From Stereum hirsutum FP-91666 SS1 (Eukaryota; Basidiomycota; Agaricomycetes; Russulales; Stereaceae), in assembly GCF_000264905.1 (NCBI RefSeq), contig NW_006763142.1:794597-858596 (forward strand): a DNA stretch of 64,000 nt, given 5' to 3'. Below the pieces are notes generated by a model. It did no database searches. It was not told the DNA's origin and worked only from the letters and a program-made list of their open reading frames with translations. Position numbers and translations under genes: made by a program. Positions 10,831 to 27,117 of this stretch are shown here, one piece after another (within the stretch, counting starts at the first letter, position 1; each line of letters starts with the position of its first letter).

Positions 10831-13064
10831 TTCCCGGCTGAGTCTATAGTCTCATGAAAGGATTACCACTCCGCCGAAAATGGATCATCGCCATCGCAGT
10901 CGTCCTGATTGGCGGGGGCGCACGACCTCTGCTATTTCGGCTCGATGGACGGACACGGACCATGTCTCTTTCCCGTTCTCATCCAATCGTCTCTCGTCCG
11001 ATGCATTCTGTCATCGGGCGAGGCCATCACGTTCCAGGACACTAAGCCTTGGGGTGGTCACGTTGAGCGGCTAGGCTGACAAGAATTGGAGCGTGCGAGG
11101 TAGAGACAAGACATCGACGCCGTCGACTCGACCCTCCACGCAATCCCAGCCGCGGAGCAATCGCACATCAAACTCCGCTCGATGTCCGACACTGCCCTCG
11201 GCCGACCCGTCGTTCTCGCTCTGTGCCACCGACTGCCTCTTTCTGCACCATCTCTTCTCGCGGCTGTCTCGCAAGTTGTCTAACATCAGTAACGCTCAGC
11301 GTTTGTTGCGCATAGCGTATCGCACAGCAATTGATTCGGGGTCCGTAAATGGTCGCCCTGTGACCTGCTATCGACTCAATCCGCAACGGTCGCTCAATCA
11401 TCTGATGCTCTCACCAAGGACACATGCCTCTTTCACTTTCCCCATCCCTTCATTGTTCTCTCTCTTCCCGTCTTCTCGCTCTTCTGATACGGTTCATACT
11501 ACATCCTAGACCTCTACGAACCTCGCTGGAACGGGCTGGAACATATCTTCTCGCACTTCATCCACTCTTTCGTCCACCATGACATCACAATCCTGAGGCT
11601 ACATTTCCTATCTCGTTATAGGAGAGTGCTCAGAGGCTCGACAAATCTCTTGTTCTCAGCTGCTCTTCACCTCGTTCGATCGATTTTGCTTGTGCTGGTC
11701 ATCTGTCTTCTGGCCCTCCGACATTCGCCTCTTAGTCCGTCCACATCACTTTGCACTCCGGAGCCCCTGTCCTTCGACCCCTTCACGTTCCTCCATGCTC
11801 CGAACCCCTTAGTCCATCGTCACCCGCTCTCTCACGGCGCAATTGACTGTCCTAGGAGACTGTCGTGCACGTTCAAACATCAAGGCTGCCCGTCTTCCTC
11901 CGTCTTGCGCCTTCACTCTTCTCGTCATCTTTTGTGCGCCACCTTTCGCCACCATGATGAGTCCAGCGCAGTCCGATTGGCGCCTTGCATCTTAGTATCT
12001 CCGCAAACAGCACCCAGCCTTGCTCTGTTCAATCGCTCCGATGACGATTTTCTTCGTTCGACCTCGCAGTCCTCTTCATGGCCATCGCGTACATGCACCC
12101 AGCCGCGGTTGAACATTGAACGTTGCACGGTTAATGACGTATGCGGGGTAATATCAAATTCCCCTCTTTCATTTTGTTTTGAAATTTTTAGACGATGCCG
12201 ATGACGTCGATGAGCCTCCTTTGCTTACTCGTTACGCTTACTGTCGAATCGGGATCACGTTGTTGACTTGTCAATGTCATGGTCGAGAGTCGAGTATTAG
12301 TCAGGCCTCAACGTCTGAGCATGGAGGGGATGAGTCGTACGATGAACGATGAACGATGACGATCTCGAGGAGAGGATAGGATGGGTTATTGGATCGGACG
12401 GTCCGGTGGTGATTCCGATGCATATATTCGACTCGGAGGTGCGTCTATCGTTGTTCTCCCTTCTGAATGACGATCGTACTTACCGTGACATGGCCTACTT
12501 CTCAAATCTGTGTAGTATGATCAAGTCTTACCCTTCCTTGTACGAGGGATCTCTTCATTTCTTGTCTTTCGGAACCTGAATGTAGAGTACATCGACGGCA
12601 CTCGCTGAATAGACAGATATGCTATTATACGTGCGAGGGCTTTACTTGTAACGTCACAATGTCTCCCTCAACCGTCGCGCGCAATCCGAATATTTTCCTA
12701 TGTCTCTACTCGCATAGGCTAGACAGAGAAAGCCCACACAAAGTCCTCATAGTACCAAACAGCCTCTACTCACAACAGCGATATTCCCGCCGATGACTCT
12801 GCATAGCCTGAGATGTTTATCGGGCATTGACTGGAAGAGCCTATAGCCTATAAGCATAAGTAGTAGTATACCCCCGTAAAATGCCACAACGCATCACCCA
12901 AACGGTCTTTTACATAGTAACGAAGCACAGAGCGATGCAACATGTACTTACTCGTACAGTCGCAGTGTGATCCAAAATAGTCTAACGAACTTTCCTAGCC
13001 TGCTTGAGTATGGGGCGATAATTATAAGTAGATGACTGGAAAAATGGATTCGACATGGATTTAT
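10831..13064. other. Gene-poor region upstream of catalase
   Basis: I see no supported gene in these 2.2 kb. The section 11100-12200 is pyrimidine-rich on the plus strand, with many CTC, TCT and CCT runs. That leaves long stop-free frames (for example 11626-12204) without an ATG, domain or splice pattern. It could be leader or intron sequence of an unrecognised transcript or a decayed gene. Confidence 0.4.
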
Positions 13065-13137
13065 CTCCCTGGCGGGGAGTCGAACCCCGCTCTCGCGCGT
13101 GACAGGCGCGTGTACTAATCCGATATACTACCAGGGA
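13065..13137 (-). tRNA. tRNA-Asp (GTC)
   Basis: The 73-nt cloverleaf on the minus strand has the acceptor stem TCCCTGG/CCAGGGA plus discriminator G. The anticodon loop CTGTCAC gives anticodon GTC, and the T arm contains GGTTCGACTCC. There is no intron. A TTTTT run (AAAAA at 13040-13044 on plus) 20 bp downstream can serve as the Pol III terminator. It is identical to the copy at 39910-39982. Confidence 0.95.
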
Positions 13138-15135
13138 TGAAGTTGCGCTCTCCCTGAGTAGCCATCACCAGCTGCAGCTGGTCCTCTCTTTGGGATTTAG
13201 GACTTCCGCCCCTTCCGTTTGGTTTTCTTTTTCTTTTAAGGAGAAGTTAGGGATGTGGTCTCCTGGAGGGTTAATGGGAAGGCAGTGAATAAAGTAGTAA
13301 GAATTTGGGATCGATATTTCGGTGTGGCGGGACCGGCAGTTTCCGTTTGATTCTTTCTTTTGACCACCGTCGTGAATAGGGGTTTTATGATACGGCCCCA
13401 GAGCTCATTTCTGTCTGGCCAGAGAATGCTCCACCTCGAGCGCCGGCCCCGCATATGACGAAAGCAGCAGCAGTCGGCGTATTCCGCCTCGAGCTCTCGG
13501 ATGCTGCTGAAGGTGCTACAGCACATATTCTCTTCAAACGACTTCAGGTCAGGCTTTGGAAGCACGATTAGACAGGATCCCGAGAGTTGTACAAGAAGAG
13601 ACGGCAATAAATAAAGAGCGGACAACACACGCTCGATGCAGAGGCGGCGCGAAGTCTCTCGTGGGAGATTTGGAACCGGGAGCCACCTCGATCTCTGGGC
13701 TCATAAAACTCTGTCCCCAGCTCTTCGAAGCGCCCGTATCATAAAACCCCTAATCATGATCGTCCCTCTTTCATCTCATGCCTTTGCGGATGTGGTCTCT
13801 CCACGATACTTATAGGCATCGTTGAACATATGTACCGTTTTGTCGTGTTCTTGGTGTCAATCATACGGAACGCTTACGGAACGCCAACAGATGCGAACGC
13901 GGCCGCCCCTGGACTCTTCGTTGCGTTTTACCGGTGTGCTAACTTGCTCCAACTCGAGCTTCATCATGATATATCGTCGTATCCGGACACACTCTATCCA
14001 AGCCGCCTACAGGCTACAAAGAAGCCGGAGGACTCGTGTCTTCCGTGGCTCACGGTCCATACAGTCTAAGAGGGCTGAACAGGTTGAACGTTGTGGCTCC
14101 AGTAAGGCTTCGAAGTCAATAGTGCTTAAATCGGGTCGGATCCTATGTCTCTAGCGTTACCAAGTAGCTGGGATTTGCATAGAGATGTATCATTGTGTTT
14201 GTTGCTCGTATGCTTGACGCGGAATGGGCTTGTTTGAGCCAGACGATGACGCGTCATATTTCTCTTCAGAGCACTCGTCTACTTCGATTGGGGAACGACT
14301 CGAAGTCGTTCTTTGTGTCTGACTGCGGGAGAGGTCCCTATATGCTACGCGCTAAATCAGACTTGCGTCTGTCTATTATGAACTCGCACCCGTATTAGCA
14401 TAACATTCAGTGAGTTTTCATCCAGGATCCACACCGGACTCTCCGCGATTCACTGACTTACATAGTCCATCATTATAGACCACCACCACTCCACGTGACA
14501 TCCGAACCCCGCATCAACGTCTTTCGAACCTCCAATCGCCAAGCTGCTAATACGGCACAACAGGCAATGCATCGGTTCATCCTCGGCCAAGTCCCCGTCC
14601 CAGCCGCCTCTCCGGTCCCATGTCCAACCACCCACACAACCACCAACCTTCTCTACCATACCCGTCCTCCACTCGCACGCCCCCCAACCTCCCATCAGTC
14701 CAAGAATGTCGTCGTATCTTCGGTTGAAATCTTCACCTCTCCATCTCAACGTCTCTATTTCTCCTGCGTTATCTAACCCGTCAGGATGATCACGAGCCCC
14801 ATGCACGTCTCGCTGGCCCATCCGATTTCATTCCGGTTTCTAGTAGAGCGTAGGGAGGTCCCGGTGTCGTGATACTCTGATACTCTGATTCCTTCAAACA
14901 GCTGCGCGGATCGCGTGCGTGCGTCTTGGGTTATGAGTGGTTTATATGGACGGACGGTTATACTTCGCCTATACCCTGCGCTTGCGAATTGACGGCGTGC
15001 GTTGCCTGAAAGTATGCGCCCTGAGTCGTTGTGAAGTGTTAAATAGATGAGCGGGGAAGGATGATCGGCGACTGGGATACTGTTCGATTCGACGTCGCTC
15101 GTCCCTCTGCCTTTTTGTACGCGCCAAAACCCGCC
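13138..15135. other. Gene-poor region between tRNA-Asp and cellobiose dehydrogenase
   Basis: These two kilobases hold several open frames of 60-130 codons on both strands, none with a recognisable domain or convincing splicing. The last few hundred bases must contain the CDH promoter. TTTATATGG near 14940 is the nearest TATA-like motif, but at nearly 200 bp from the ATG it is weak evidence. Confidence 0.4.
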
Positions 15136-19179
<4,044 letters not shown>

Positions 19180-20191
19180 TGATTATATAGTCAATGGGCA
19201 TGGAACTGCACCCAAAACAAATTGGGACATGAGTGAGTGATAGGGAGTGTGAATCGACTTATTGCTATTCACGGTCGTGCATGCATATATGGTTCCCAGT
19301 CCACCTTCCTTCAAACCGTATTTGTGTTAGTTCTGGACCCTGGTGTTCCTGAATAGTTATATTGTTTACGGAAAATCCAAATACCGTGACCTTTCTCAAG
19401 TATGACCAAAAACATACCTGAAAAGTAAATTGTCCCCTGTCCCGAGCTCCACGAATCTCGTAGGGAGGGTTGACAGGATTAGGAATGTCAAACTCTCACA
19501 CCACTGACGTATGTAGGCCTAAGGCCTGACAGGTCCAAAAACTGTAGTATGTATCTGGTATGTATGTCAGGCTTTTGCGTGATGCACCGTTACTTCTTGC
19601 TTGATACCTTGAGCTACATAGCTCTGTCAGGCATGATTAGTAGCGAAATGGGATGGTGGTGGCCCAATTGAGAGGGAAACTGAGTGGATGTGACTGCATC
19701 GTATAACGCTGCCTATACTACCGGTACCAGGGCCCGGGAACGTTCAAGTTAACGTTTCCCATGTACGGTAACGGTTGGTCAGGACCTCAACTTGAAGCCC
19801 CAGCCTTATGCTCTGACCATCCGTTTTATTTGACGTGAAGGTCACAGTTCACTAATCCAACTCAAGCGAGTCCTAACGTTATATGAGTGAACGATTTCCT
19901 TCACGTCAAATATAACGAATATAATGGTCAGAGCCTAAGTCCTAGTCCTTCACTCGGGCGACTGCGTGATGACACATCACGTGCTCTAACAAACAGATGC
20001 GCGTTGTTTTGGTGGCGTTTGTTCCTTGTTCCCGGCCACTCTTCGACTAGCTAACTTGTATTCTCGCCAGCTGTAATCTTTTCGCCTTCTGCAGTGAGTC
20101 AGCCCAAATCTACGCATAAGGCGACGGATCACGCATTCTCTTCCTGAAGAACTCAGCGCCCTCTCTTTCCTGCCACCAACGAGACTCAGAC
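19180..20191. other. Intergenic region between CDH and the orphan gene
   Basis: It holds the 3' flank of CDH, the hairpin repeat at 19794-19951 and, from about 20000, the likely promoter of the downstream gene. No gene is supported. Confidence 0.5.
19794..19951. repeat. Inverted repeat able to form a long hairpin
   Basis: The arms are about 19794-19841 and 19898-19951. The best-paired core is GCTCTGACCAT...TTTGACGTGAAGG on the left and its imperfect complement CCTTCACGTCAAA...ATGGTCAGAGC on the right, around a 56-base loop. It may be a small MITE or a solo foldback; I saw no clear target duplication. Confidence 0.65.
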
Positions 20192-23100
20192 ATGCCGCTT
20201 ACCTACACTGCGCCGCTCAACATATGCACTCATGCTCTCAATTCTTCACAACCGGAGTCGTGGCCACAAGTTGTGGCAGACACAGTGCTGTTGTTGATTA
20301 CGCCATTACCTGCCTTGATTTCTACCGTAGATTCTTCAATAATCTTTTACTATCTGTCGTCTCTGATTATGAATGTATTGCAGGGTCCGCACCCTTTCTT
20401 TCTCCGTGAATCATCTAGGCCCTTGTCGGGTGAACTGGAGTCGACATTCACCGAGTTTCAGTCAGACTCTGTGTCAGAACAGGATGGATGGATTCTCGAG
20501 GTACTAGACAAAGTGCTTTCTACGGTCGCCGTGATGCGTTCCGAGCATTACTCCTTCGAAAGGGGACTAAATCCAAGGACACCGTTCTTCATCGGATTTG
20601 TACAAAGCATATTAAATCCGTCGTCAAGCGACAACACGCTAATATTTCGGCAAGTTATGGCAAATTTTCATGAAGCAAATATACCTCTCACTCAATTTTA
20701 CAGAGAAAATCTTGCTTTCGTGCTCCCGAGGTACCCATTTGCAGGAGAGTCTCCTTTATTCGGACTCTTCCCTAAATACTCCTGGGCTACTCTATTCGGT
20801 TTCTGCTCGATCCCGACTCGCAGATGGGAAGAGCAGGCCGATGAAATCATGGAGGATCTAGCTGTGACGTCGATCCATTCATCGTCGACCGGCTCCGATA
20901 ATGACGGCAATAGTTCATCGTCGATTCTACTTTCCCCTCAGTTTGACCTTTACCTTGATGGCTCGCCTGTGCTCGAGGAGGAGTACTCGGACGACTCGGA
21001 CGAAGATCAGATATTCAAGCACGGTTGCGACAAGCATCCTTTCATTGACAGGGACGTAGATCCGGACGTTGCTTGTGTCTTCATCATGGCCGAACAGCGC
21101 AGGATCTATCATGCGCTTTCTTGCGCATTGTATCAGAGACGCGCCGTTGGCATTCATGATCCCATAATTGGATTGACCTTTGGGGATCAGGACCCCTATC
21201 TGTGGCTCGTTATTGGCTGGATAGGAAAGGATGAGGTCAATCCAGGCCAAACCCTCGTAAGTCGCTTTATTACTTCCTCTTTCGTCTCTGACCCCATCTC
21301 TGCCCAGCCGAAGGTCCACCTCATGCACACTTCATTCGACAGCGAACCTTCAACACCGCATGGCGTATTCAACATGCTTGACCCATTGTCTGCCATTCAT
21401 CTCTCCCGGGTTCTTCTCTCTGTACGCGCCCAGTTTCCCTATATAAAGTCTCAGGCGATACGTGAGAGCAACTCCTCGCCGTTGGACAATGACGCCCAGT
21501 TGGAGCTCTCCTGGAGGTCGGATCAAGTGCTCTCCGATTTTCGAACAGAGCCTTCTCTCAACGACGTGATCGCTCCCTGGATTGAAACTCTACCTTGTCG
21601 CGAGTGAGCCCACTCACCACGCCCAGTACTCCCCGCCCACTAATATCCTTCTCTCGAAGCAGCCTTACCGTTGAGACCCTGGATAGTTCGACGGATCTGA
21701 TGGCTCCTAGAGGTCATAAACCAAATGTGAGCGAGATATGCTCATCTCTAACCATATCTAACGTGTGTCTGTCTTTCAGCAGAATAAACAGTCCAAGGGA
21801 GGCAGTGGCAGAGCGGCTAGTAGTACTCTTGAGTAACTCTGCCCTTTCCTTGGTCAGAATCGGAATTTGTGCTCAACTGAGGATTAATAGTGCTGTTGAC
21901 GAGGATGAAGCAATAGACCATGTGAGATCTGAGGTCGACGTCGCAAACCGGTAGGCTCCTTCGTCAACCCATAATCACTGGTGTAATTTGATTTCCCTTG
22001 TCCTAGCTCAGCCCCGTCTCGTTTCAGGAGCAAAAAATCCACGAGTAGCTGGTCGTTGTCAAAGTAAGTCTTGCTCTCCTCAGGAAGTTAGGAACTGTAT
22101 CGCTGATTGCGCTGACCAAGGCTGGCCGCTCGACACCCCGGCGACTTCTCGACGCCTGATTCCACAAGCAAGTATCTACTAGGTCGAAATGTTGCGCGGG
22201 ATACGAAACTCCCTCACGAGGTCTACGACACACTAAAGATGGACCGCGCAATGGATATAGCTCTCACCAAGTCACAAGAGTACGATGATATGGTAGCGCC
22301 ATTTTGGCCACCTTCCTGGGGAACCGTGGTACGTACACTGTATGATCACGCACAATAACATCGATTGATTTTAGTCAAGAAGGACCTGCCGCAAGTACGA
22401 CCAGAACAGAAGCATCTTTGCCATGAGCTACTTCGCGCGATCAAAGCTCGAAGGACCTGCAAAACCCGCGTGCCCATCCAGGATCTCGACGATGAAGCCC
22501 TGGTAAACCTTATGACCAATCGCTTTCAACAACTCCTAGATATCGTTGAGGAGGCCCTTGTTTTGAAGAAAAGCGCAGAGGTCATCAACATACCAGAGGC
22601 AATGTTTCGAAGTGCATTCGACCGCTTAGTCCATCTATTCTTTAATGGAGAAGACAATCAATCAGAAGGACGACTCTCCATGTGAGTCAATTTTGATTTC
22701 ATTGTTCGGTGATCAGGATTCTCATGCGCTTGTTTCAGCCTTGAAGCTAAAATTTCGATGCCACGCAACACTTTAGCAGATGCGTTGCTGTCGGAGCTGA
22801 AAGACAAGCTGGATATGAGGAAGGTAGTACGGTCGTTCACCAGGGAGTCCAGCATCATAGGCCAGCACCGCAAGGATATTAGTCTTCATGCCGATTTCCT
22901 CTTAGATTTCGAGATCAAGAACCCCCAATTCGGCATCCTCCAGAACAACGTGAGGGCTGCGAAAAATCTGCTCGAGAAAGCCGTGGAACAAATGGAGGTT
23001 AATCCGAAGGATGTTTTATCTGACGCCACACTCGAACCACCCACCGGGACTGTGGATAATTTAGGTCTCGTACGAATCAAGGACTTCTTTTCACCTGAAT

Positions 23101-24055
23101 CACCTCCGAAGGATGCCCTCAAATCTTTCACGCTTTTCGACACATCCAGGAAGAACGCAAAGGATCTTGCTTCACACGATGGCTTCGTCCACAATATACA
23201 GCACACGCTTGGTCGCAAGATCAATGTGGACCAGCCTAATGACCCTTTCGCATCGGCCAGATACGATTATCTAGTGCAGGATGATTCATCACACGTCACT
23301 TACGACTCTCAGTCTCGTTCGTTGTTTTCTTCAAGTTGATTTAATGCGTGATAGTTGACCTTCCCCTCTGTCTGCTTTAGCACCTCCGCCTAATCCTGTA
23401 TCAAGCAAGAGAGAAACCACAGTTCCGACTAAATGTATGTAACGTCTGTCATCATATCCGCCAGAATCTCAACAGTTTCTGCACAGCGATCAAGCAGGAT
23501 GAGAGCCTGGACGAACTCGTGGATCTCTTGCTGCCCCTGTTGGTAGACGAGTACAAGAAGGATCTCGATGCGTTTCATATCCAAGGCCCAAACGAAGTCC
23601 GAGCCTATCTCATCGCAGCTCTTAAGTTCCTAGGTGTCTGCGGCATTGAGAACTTTCTCATCGCTAGTGTGTATACCGAGGGGACCATGGGAGTCGTACA
23701 AGGAGGATGGAAGGATGATGTCTCGGTGAGGCCTCTCTTATTTGTGTATCCTGATCTGCGCTGATCGTGTCATTAGGGCGAGGGCGGTAAGAATGGCGCA
23801 GTACATCTCCTCGATCGCAACTGTCAGGCTTTTGATATCGCCAATGTTCTTGGTGCTTTCAACTTTGCCGTCTTTCTCGCCCGTCTCGCCCACGTTCGTG
23901 CCCCGAAAATGCTCGAGCTATTCGATGACGACAAACGCGCTGCGCTGCATGAAAAGCTTCGAGATCAGGAAAGCGACGTCTACAAGTGGAAGTACTCCTC
24001 ACAGCTGGCTGAAGAGGGGTTCCAGGCTGCCAGGCAGAGGTTCATGAACCAATAG
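20192..24055 (+). CDS. Large uncharacterised protein, about 1,000 residues
   Basis: I do not recognise this protein. Exon 1 (20192-21604) is unusually long for this genome and encodes about 470 residues, including an acidic Ser/Asp-rich linker (SDDSDEDQ) and a conserved-looking segment (AEQRRIYHALSCALYQRR, WLVIGWIGKDE). Reading can be carried through eight or more short introns, e.g. from 21605, a 56-bp one near 22055-22110, one after DVS near 23728, into helical charged segments (KKDLPQVRPEQ; LADALLSELKDKLD; NEVRAYLIAALKFLGVCG) ending ...QAARQRFMNQ at 24055. There is no signal peptide or obvious membrane segment except a hydrophobic stretch near residues 30-60. Continuous frame over 3.9 kb argues for one real gene, though two genes split near 21600 cannot be ruled out. 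A lineage-specific agaricomycete family is the likeliest explanation (inference). Confidence 0.65.
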
Positions 24056-25025
24056 AAGGCGCGTCACGAGCAGGTGGAGGCAAGACCACGACCGCTTGGG
24101 CCAACGCTTTGTTCTCAGTGCTTGTCTGTGTCGTTTCTGAAGGTTCGTCTACGTTTTCTGAACATCATGTAGGCTTGGCTCGATTGGCTAACATGCAATG
24201 TATTTTGGTAGCCTGGGCTCCTCGGTTTCTGTCTGATGATCGTCATCGTTTTGCTGAATCGCAATCTTCTTGCCCTCTACGTCGTTGTTATAATGCCGTT
24301 CCACTTGTATCACTCGTCGTTTCTGTTTTGTTATTCCATATGTATACGCTGTCACGACCGCTGCAATCCTCATACGTTCACCCTCCACGAGGTTCTTAGA
24401 ATGCCGTCCCCCTTGTATCACTCGTCGTTTCCGTATTATTATTCCATATTTGTACGCTCTCTGTCACGAGCACTGCAACCCTCGTACGCTCGCCCTGCAC
24501 GAGGTTCTCAGAATGGCGTTCCCCTTATCTTACTCGCCGTTTCTGTTTTGTTATTCCATATTTGTATGCTGTCACGAGCACTGCAATCCTCGTACACTCG
24601 CCACGAACGGCGAAGACAATCTGGCGCTACTGCAGCCTTAGTCCGTATAATATGTACGGGCCGCCTAGGGTATCTCTTGTACGACGCAATAGCATACGTG
24701 TTAGGCGGATGATGAGCATGTTCTGTCGACTAGAAATTCATGCCATGCAGAACGGCAAAGTGGTAATAGAATTACTGTGGCCCAGCGGACCACTTCGTAT
24801 ACGGCATCTTTTCTGGTCGGGTTCGAATATAGGTAACACTGATGTATGATCACGGTATCTGACCGACCAGAGTCCATGGATCTCGTACGGGCATCGATTC
24901 GTTCAGACAGAAGGACACACTGAAAAGAAAACTGCGAGTAGGTGGTGAACGAGAGATGTATCGTTGATATTGGGCAGTAGGGTAATTCAGGTAACAAGTC
25001 GGGGGATTCCTCCCTTCCAATGAGC
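24056..25025. other. Intergenic region with minisatellite
   Basis: This is the 3' flank of the orphan gene and of the V-ATPase subunit E gene, which converge. The centre is occupied by the tandem repeat at 24293-24602. No gene is supported. Confidence 0.5.
24293..24602. repeat. Minisatellite, about 110-bp unit, 2.8 copies
   Basis: Units start ATGCCGTTCC at 24293, ATGCCGTCCC at 24401 and ATGGCGTTCC at 24513, giving periods of 108 and 112 bp. Each contains ACTCGTCGTTTC-, TTATTCCATATTTGTA- and CTGTCACGAGCACTGCAA-type blocks. The copies are about 85-90% alike by eye, and the third is incomplete. Confidence 0.85.
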
Positions 25026-26336
25026 CTATGTGAAGAACTTGCGGTTCTCGTTGGGTCCGAAGAGGTCGTGTCTGATCTCGGGAAGCATCTATACGATATG
25101 AAGGCGGACGGGGAGGTAAATTTCCAGACAGACTATGAGAGGGAAGATGGGACAGATGTTTGACGCACCCTATCCTCCAAAAGCCGCAGACGTTCATCGA
25201 GCGTGTTGTCCAGCGTGATCCGTTTCGTTCCACTAATGAGCTTGATACCGCCGGCCCTATATCACAAGTTCAGATTATCGCCAGCCAGTCAGCCGACGCG
25301 CACAGGGGCCCAGCCACACCAGTGACATCGTAGCACAAGACGAGCAAATGGACTCACAACTCCTCGTCCAATCCACCCTCGACTTCAATTTCGACCTCCC
25401 TTCCGCTAATCTCTCCATACCTCTGCTTTGCGGCATCCACCGCCTGCTGCACCACCTCCAAATCCTTCCCCCTCGCGTATACAGTGACACTTGGCTCGAG
25501 AAGTTGCAAGAGACCTTGTACGATGACGCCCTCGAGGAATTGGACGTATTGGTCTGGAGAATCGGAGGCGAGAGAGACGATTTGGGTGCGGGCGGTTTGG
25601 AAGAGGTTTTGGAGTGCTTGTTCGCGAGCGTGCAGGAGGCGGAGTCGGGATTTGTTGGTAAGAGTCGATTGTGTGCTATTATCGATTGAAATGAGAGAGA
25701 AAGAGAGATTGGTGGTTGTGTGAGTGATAGTGCGAGTGAGTTGCAGAAAGTGGGTGCGTACATCTTCTGCGCCGTTTCAGCACCCTTGCGTTTCTTCTCG
25801 AATTGGGCATCGATTGCCTGCTGTTCCTGCTTCACGAGCTTTGCCTACAAAATATCATAACGAGAGGAAGTCGGAACGAAGCGGAAAGGCCAGAGGGGAA
25901 ACATTGTCAGTATCATGTCGCAAGTTATTGCTTGCGCGGTATACAGCGTACCTTCTCGATGGCAAACTCCTCGTCAGCTTTGACACGGATCTCGCGGGCC
26001 TTCTCCATTGCCTCTTGCTTGATGAATGCCACCTATAGTATCCAACCCGAAGTGCATGATCACATAGCGTAGATAGCCCGATTCGGGTGGTAAGTTGTCG
26101 ACAATATGAGGGTAATGGGCGGGTCGCGTTCAGACAATATAAGTGAAAGAAATAGGTCAGTATCGCTTCAATTACTCAAACATATGTGTGGATAGTGAAA
26201 GGTGAAAGCGTATGCCGTCTACTTTCACCAGTGAACGCTACGCAATGATGATATGGTGGGGCAGCTAAGGACTGGTACTGACCATCTTGTTCATCTCGTT
26301 GAGGACCTCATCATCATTGAGTGCGCGTGCGGCCAT
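25026..26336 (-). CDS. V-type proton ATPase subunit E
   Basis: Subunit E forms a peripheral stalk of the V1 sector and links it to the membrane V0 sector of the vacuolar proton pump. The start is ATG at 26336 (MAARALNDDEVLNEMNKMV). The N-terminal half is the expected long charged helix (AFIKQEAMEKAREIRVKADE, then KQEQQAIDAQFEKKRKGAE). The C-terminal domain includes SRLRLLHAREQALQNLF and RITLDNTLDERLRLLE. It ends HDLFGPNENRKFFT at the TAG complementary to 25026-25028. Several introns interrupt the gene. Length after splicing is about 230 residues, as in other fungi. No feature is missing. The tRNA-Gly gene starts 178 bp upstream, on the opposite strand. Confidence 0.93.
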
Positions 26337-26513
26337 TCTGAGTTCTAGTTGAGAAGAGATGTATAATGGTTGGTGGCCGGGTCGAGTACAGAGGGGACCA
26401 GTGGAAGATGTAGTGAAGCAGGAGAGCCTTGCTCAGAATGTCTATGTTCGGCTTTGGAGCCATAGCATCGGCTCGGATACATTTATAATATAATATACAA
26501 GGCTATATAATAA

Positions 26514-26584
26514 GCATTAATGGGGTAGTGGTAACCTGGGTCGTTGCCATCGACCCGCCGGGGGTTCGATTCCCTCTTAATGCA
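26514..26584 (+). tRNA. tRNA-Gly (GCC)
   Basis: The 71-nt cloverleaf has the acceptor stem GCATTAA/TTAATGC plus discriminator A. The D arm contains GGGGTAGTGGTAA, the anticodon loop TTGCCAT gives anticodon GCC, and the T arm contains GGTTCGATTCC. There is no intron. A TTTTT terminator follows at 26609-26613. Confidence 0.95.
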
Positions 26585-26613
26585 TTCGATCCAGCCTGGC
26601 TCCAAACCTTTTT

Positions 26614-27117
26614 GACTCTTCGTCAGAGAAGTGCACACACGCTATTATGGTCTAACTGGATTGACACACGACAGGAGCAGTTATCCAATTCACCACTTCA
26701 CGACTTTTGATTTTACTCAAAGTCCCCTGAACCCTGAAGGTCCTTGCAAGTCATCCGAGCATTCTTGCAACTTCTTGTCATCGGTCAGAAACACTTACTA
26801 CTGATGGTAGGTATTTGCCTATGTGCGACCACGGCGAAGAGCCATGAAGTCCAGCTATCAGAGTTCGAAAGATGGATGCCATATATTGCGCAGAAGACAT
26901 GCCCTAGTACCAAGAACTTTCAATACAATTTGAGCACATACACAACAGAGAAGCAATCCTTCATCGCTAGTAGACCTCGATTGACGTCTCCTCCTCAATA
27001 TGTTTCAAGACACGGGAGCTTATCCGTGCATTGACTACGCACTCGAGGTGACGTTCGGTGCTCAGTGTCAAACAATGTTCCTTACCACCCTCTGTTCTAC
27101 TGCCAGTAACTTCTCGA
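26614..27117. other. Intergenic region after tRNA-Gly
   Basis: About 500 bases without a supported gene. It probably includes decayed sequence continuous with the TPR remnant to its right. Confidence 0.4.

Noticed and set aside
11626..12204. Open frame of 192 codons on the plus strand
   Set aside because: It starts with GTG rather than ATG, has a composition driven by pyrimidine-rich DNA (Ser, Leu, Pro, His) and shows no domain or splice pattern.
24293..24602. CRISPR-like array
   Set aside because: Units of 108-112 bp without a repeat-spacer pattern, in a eukaryotic genome; it is a minisatellite.
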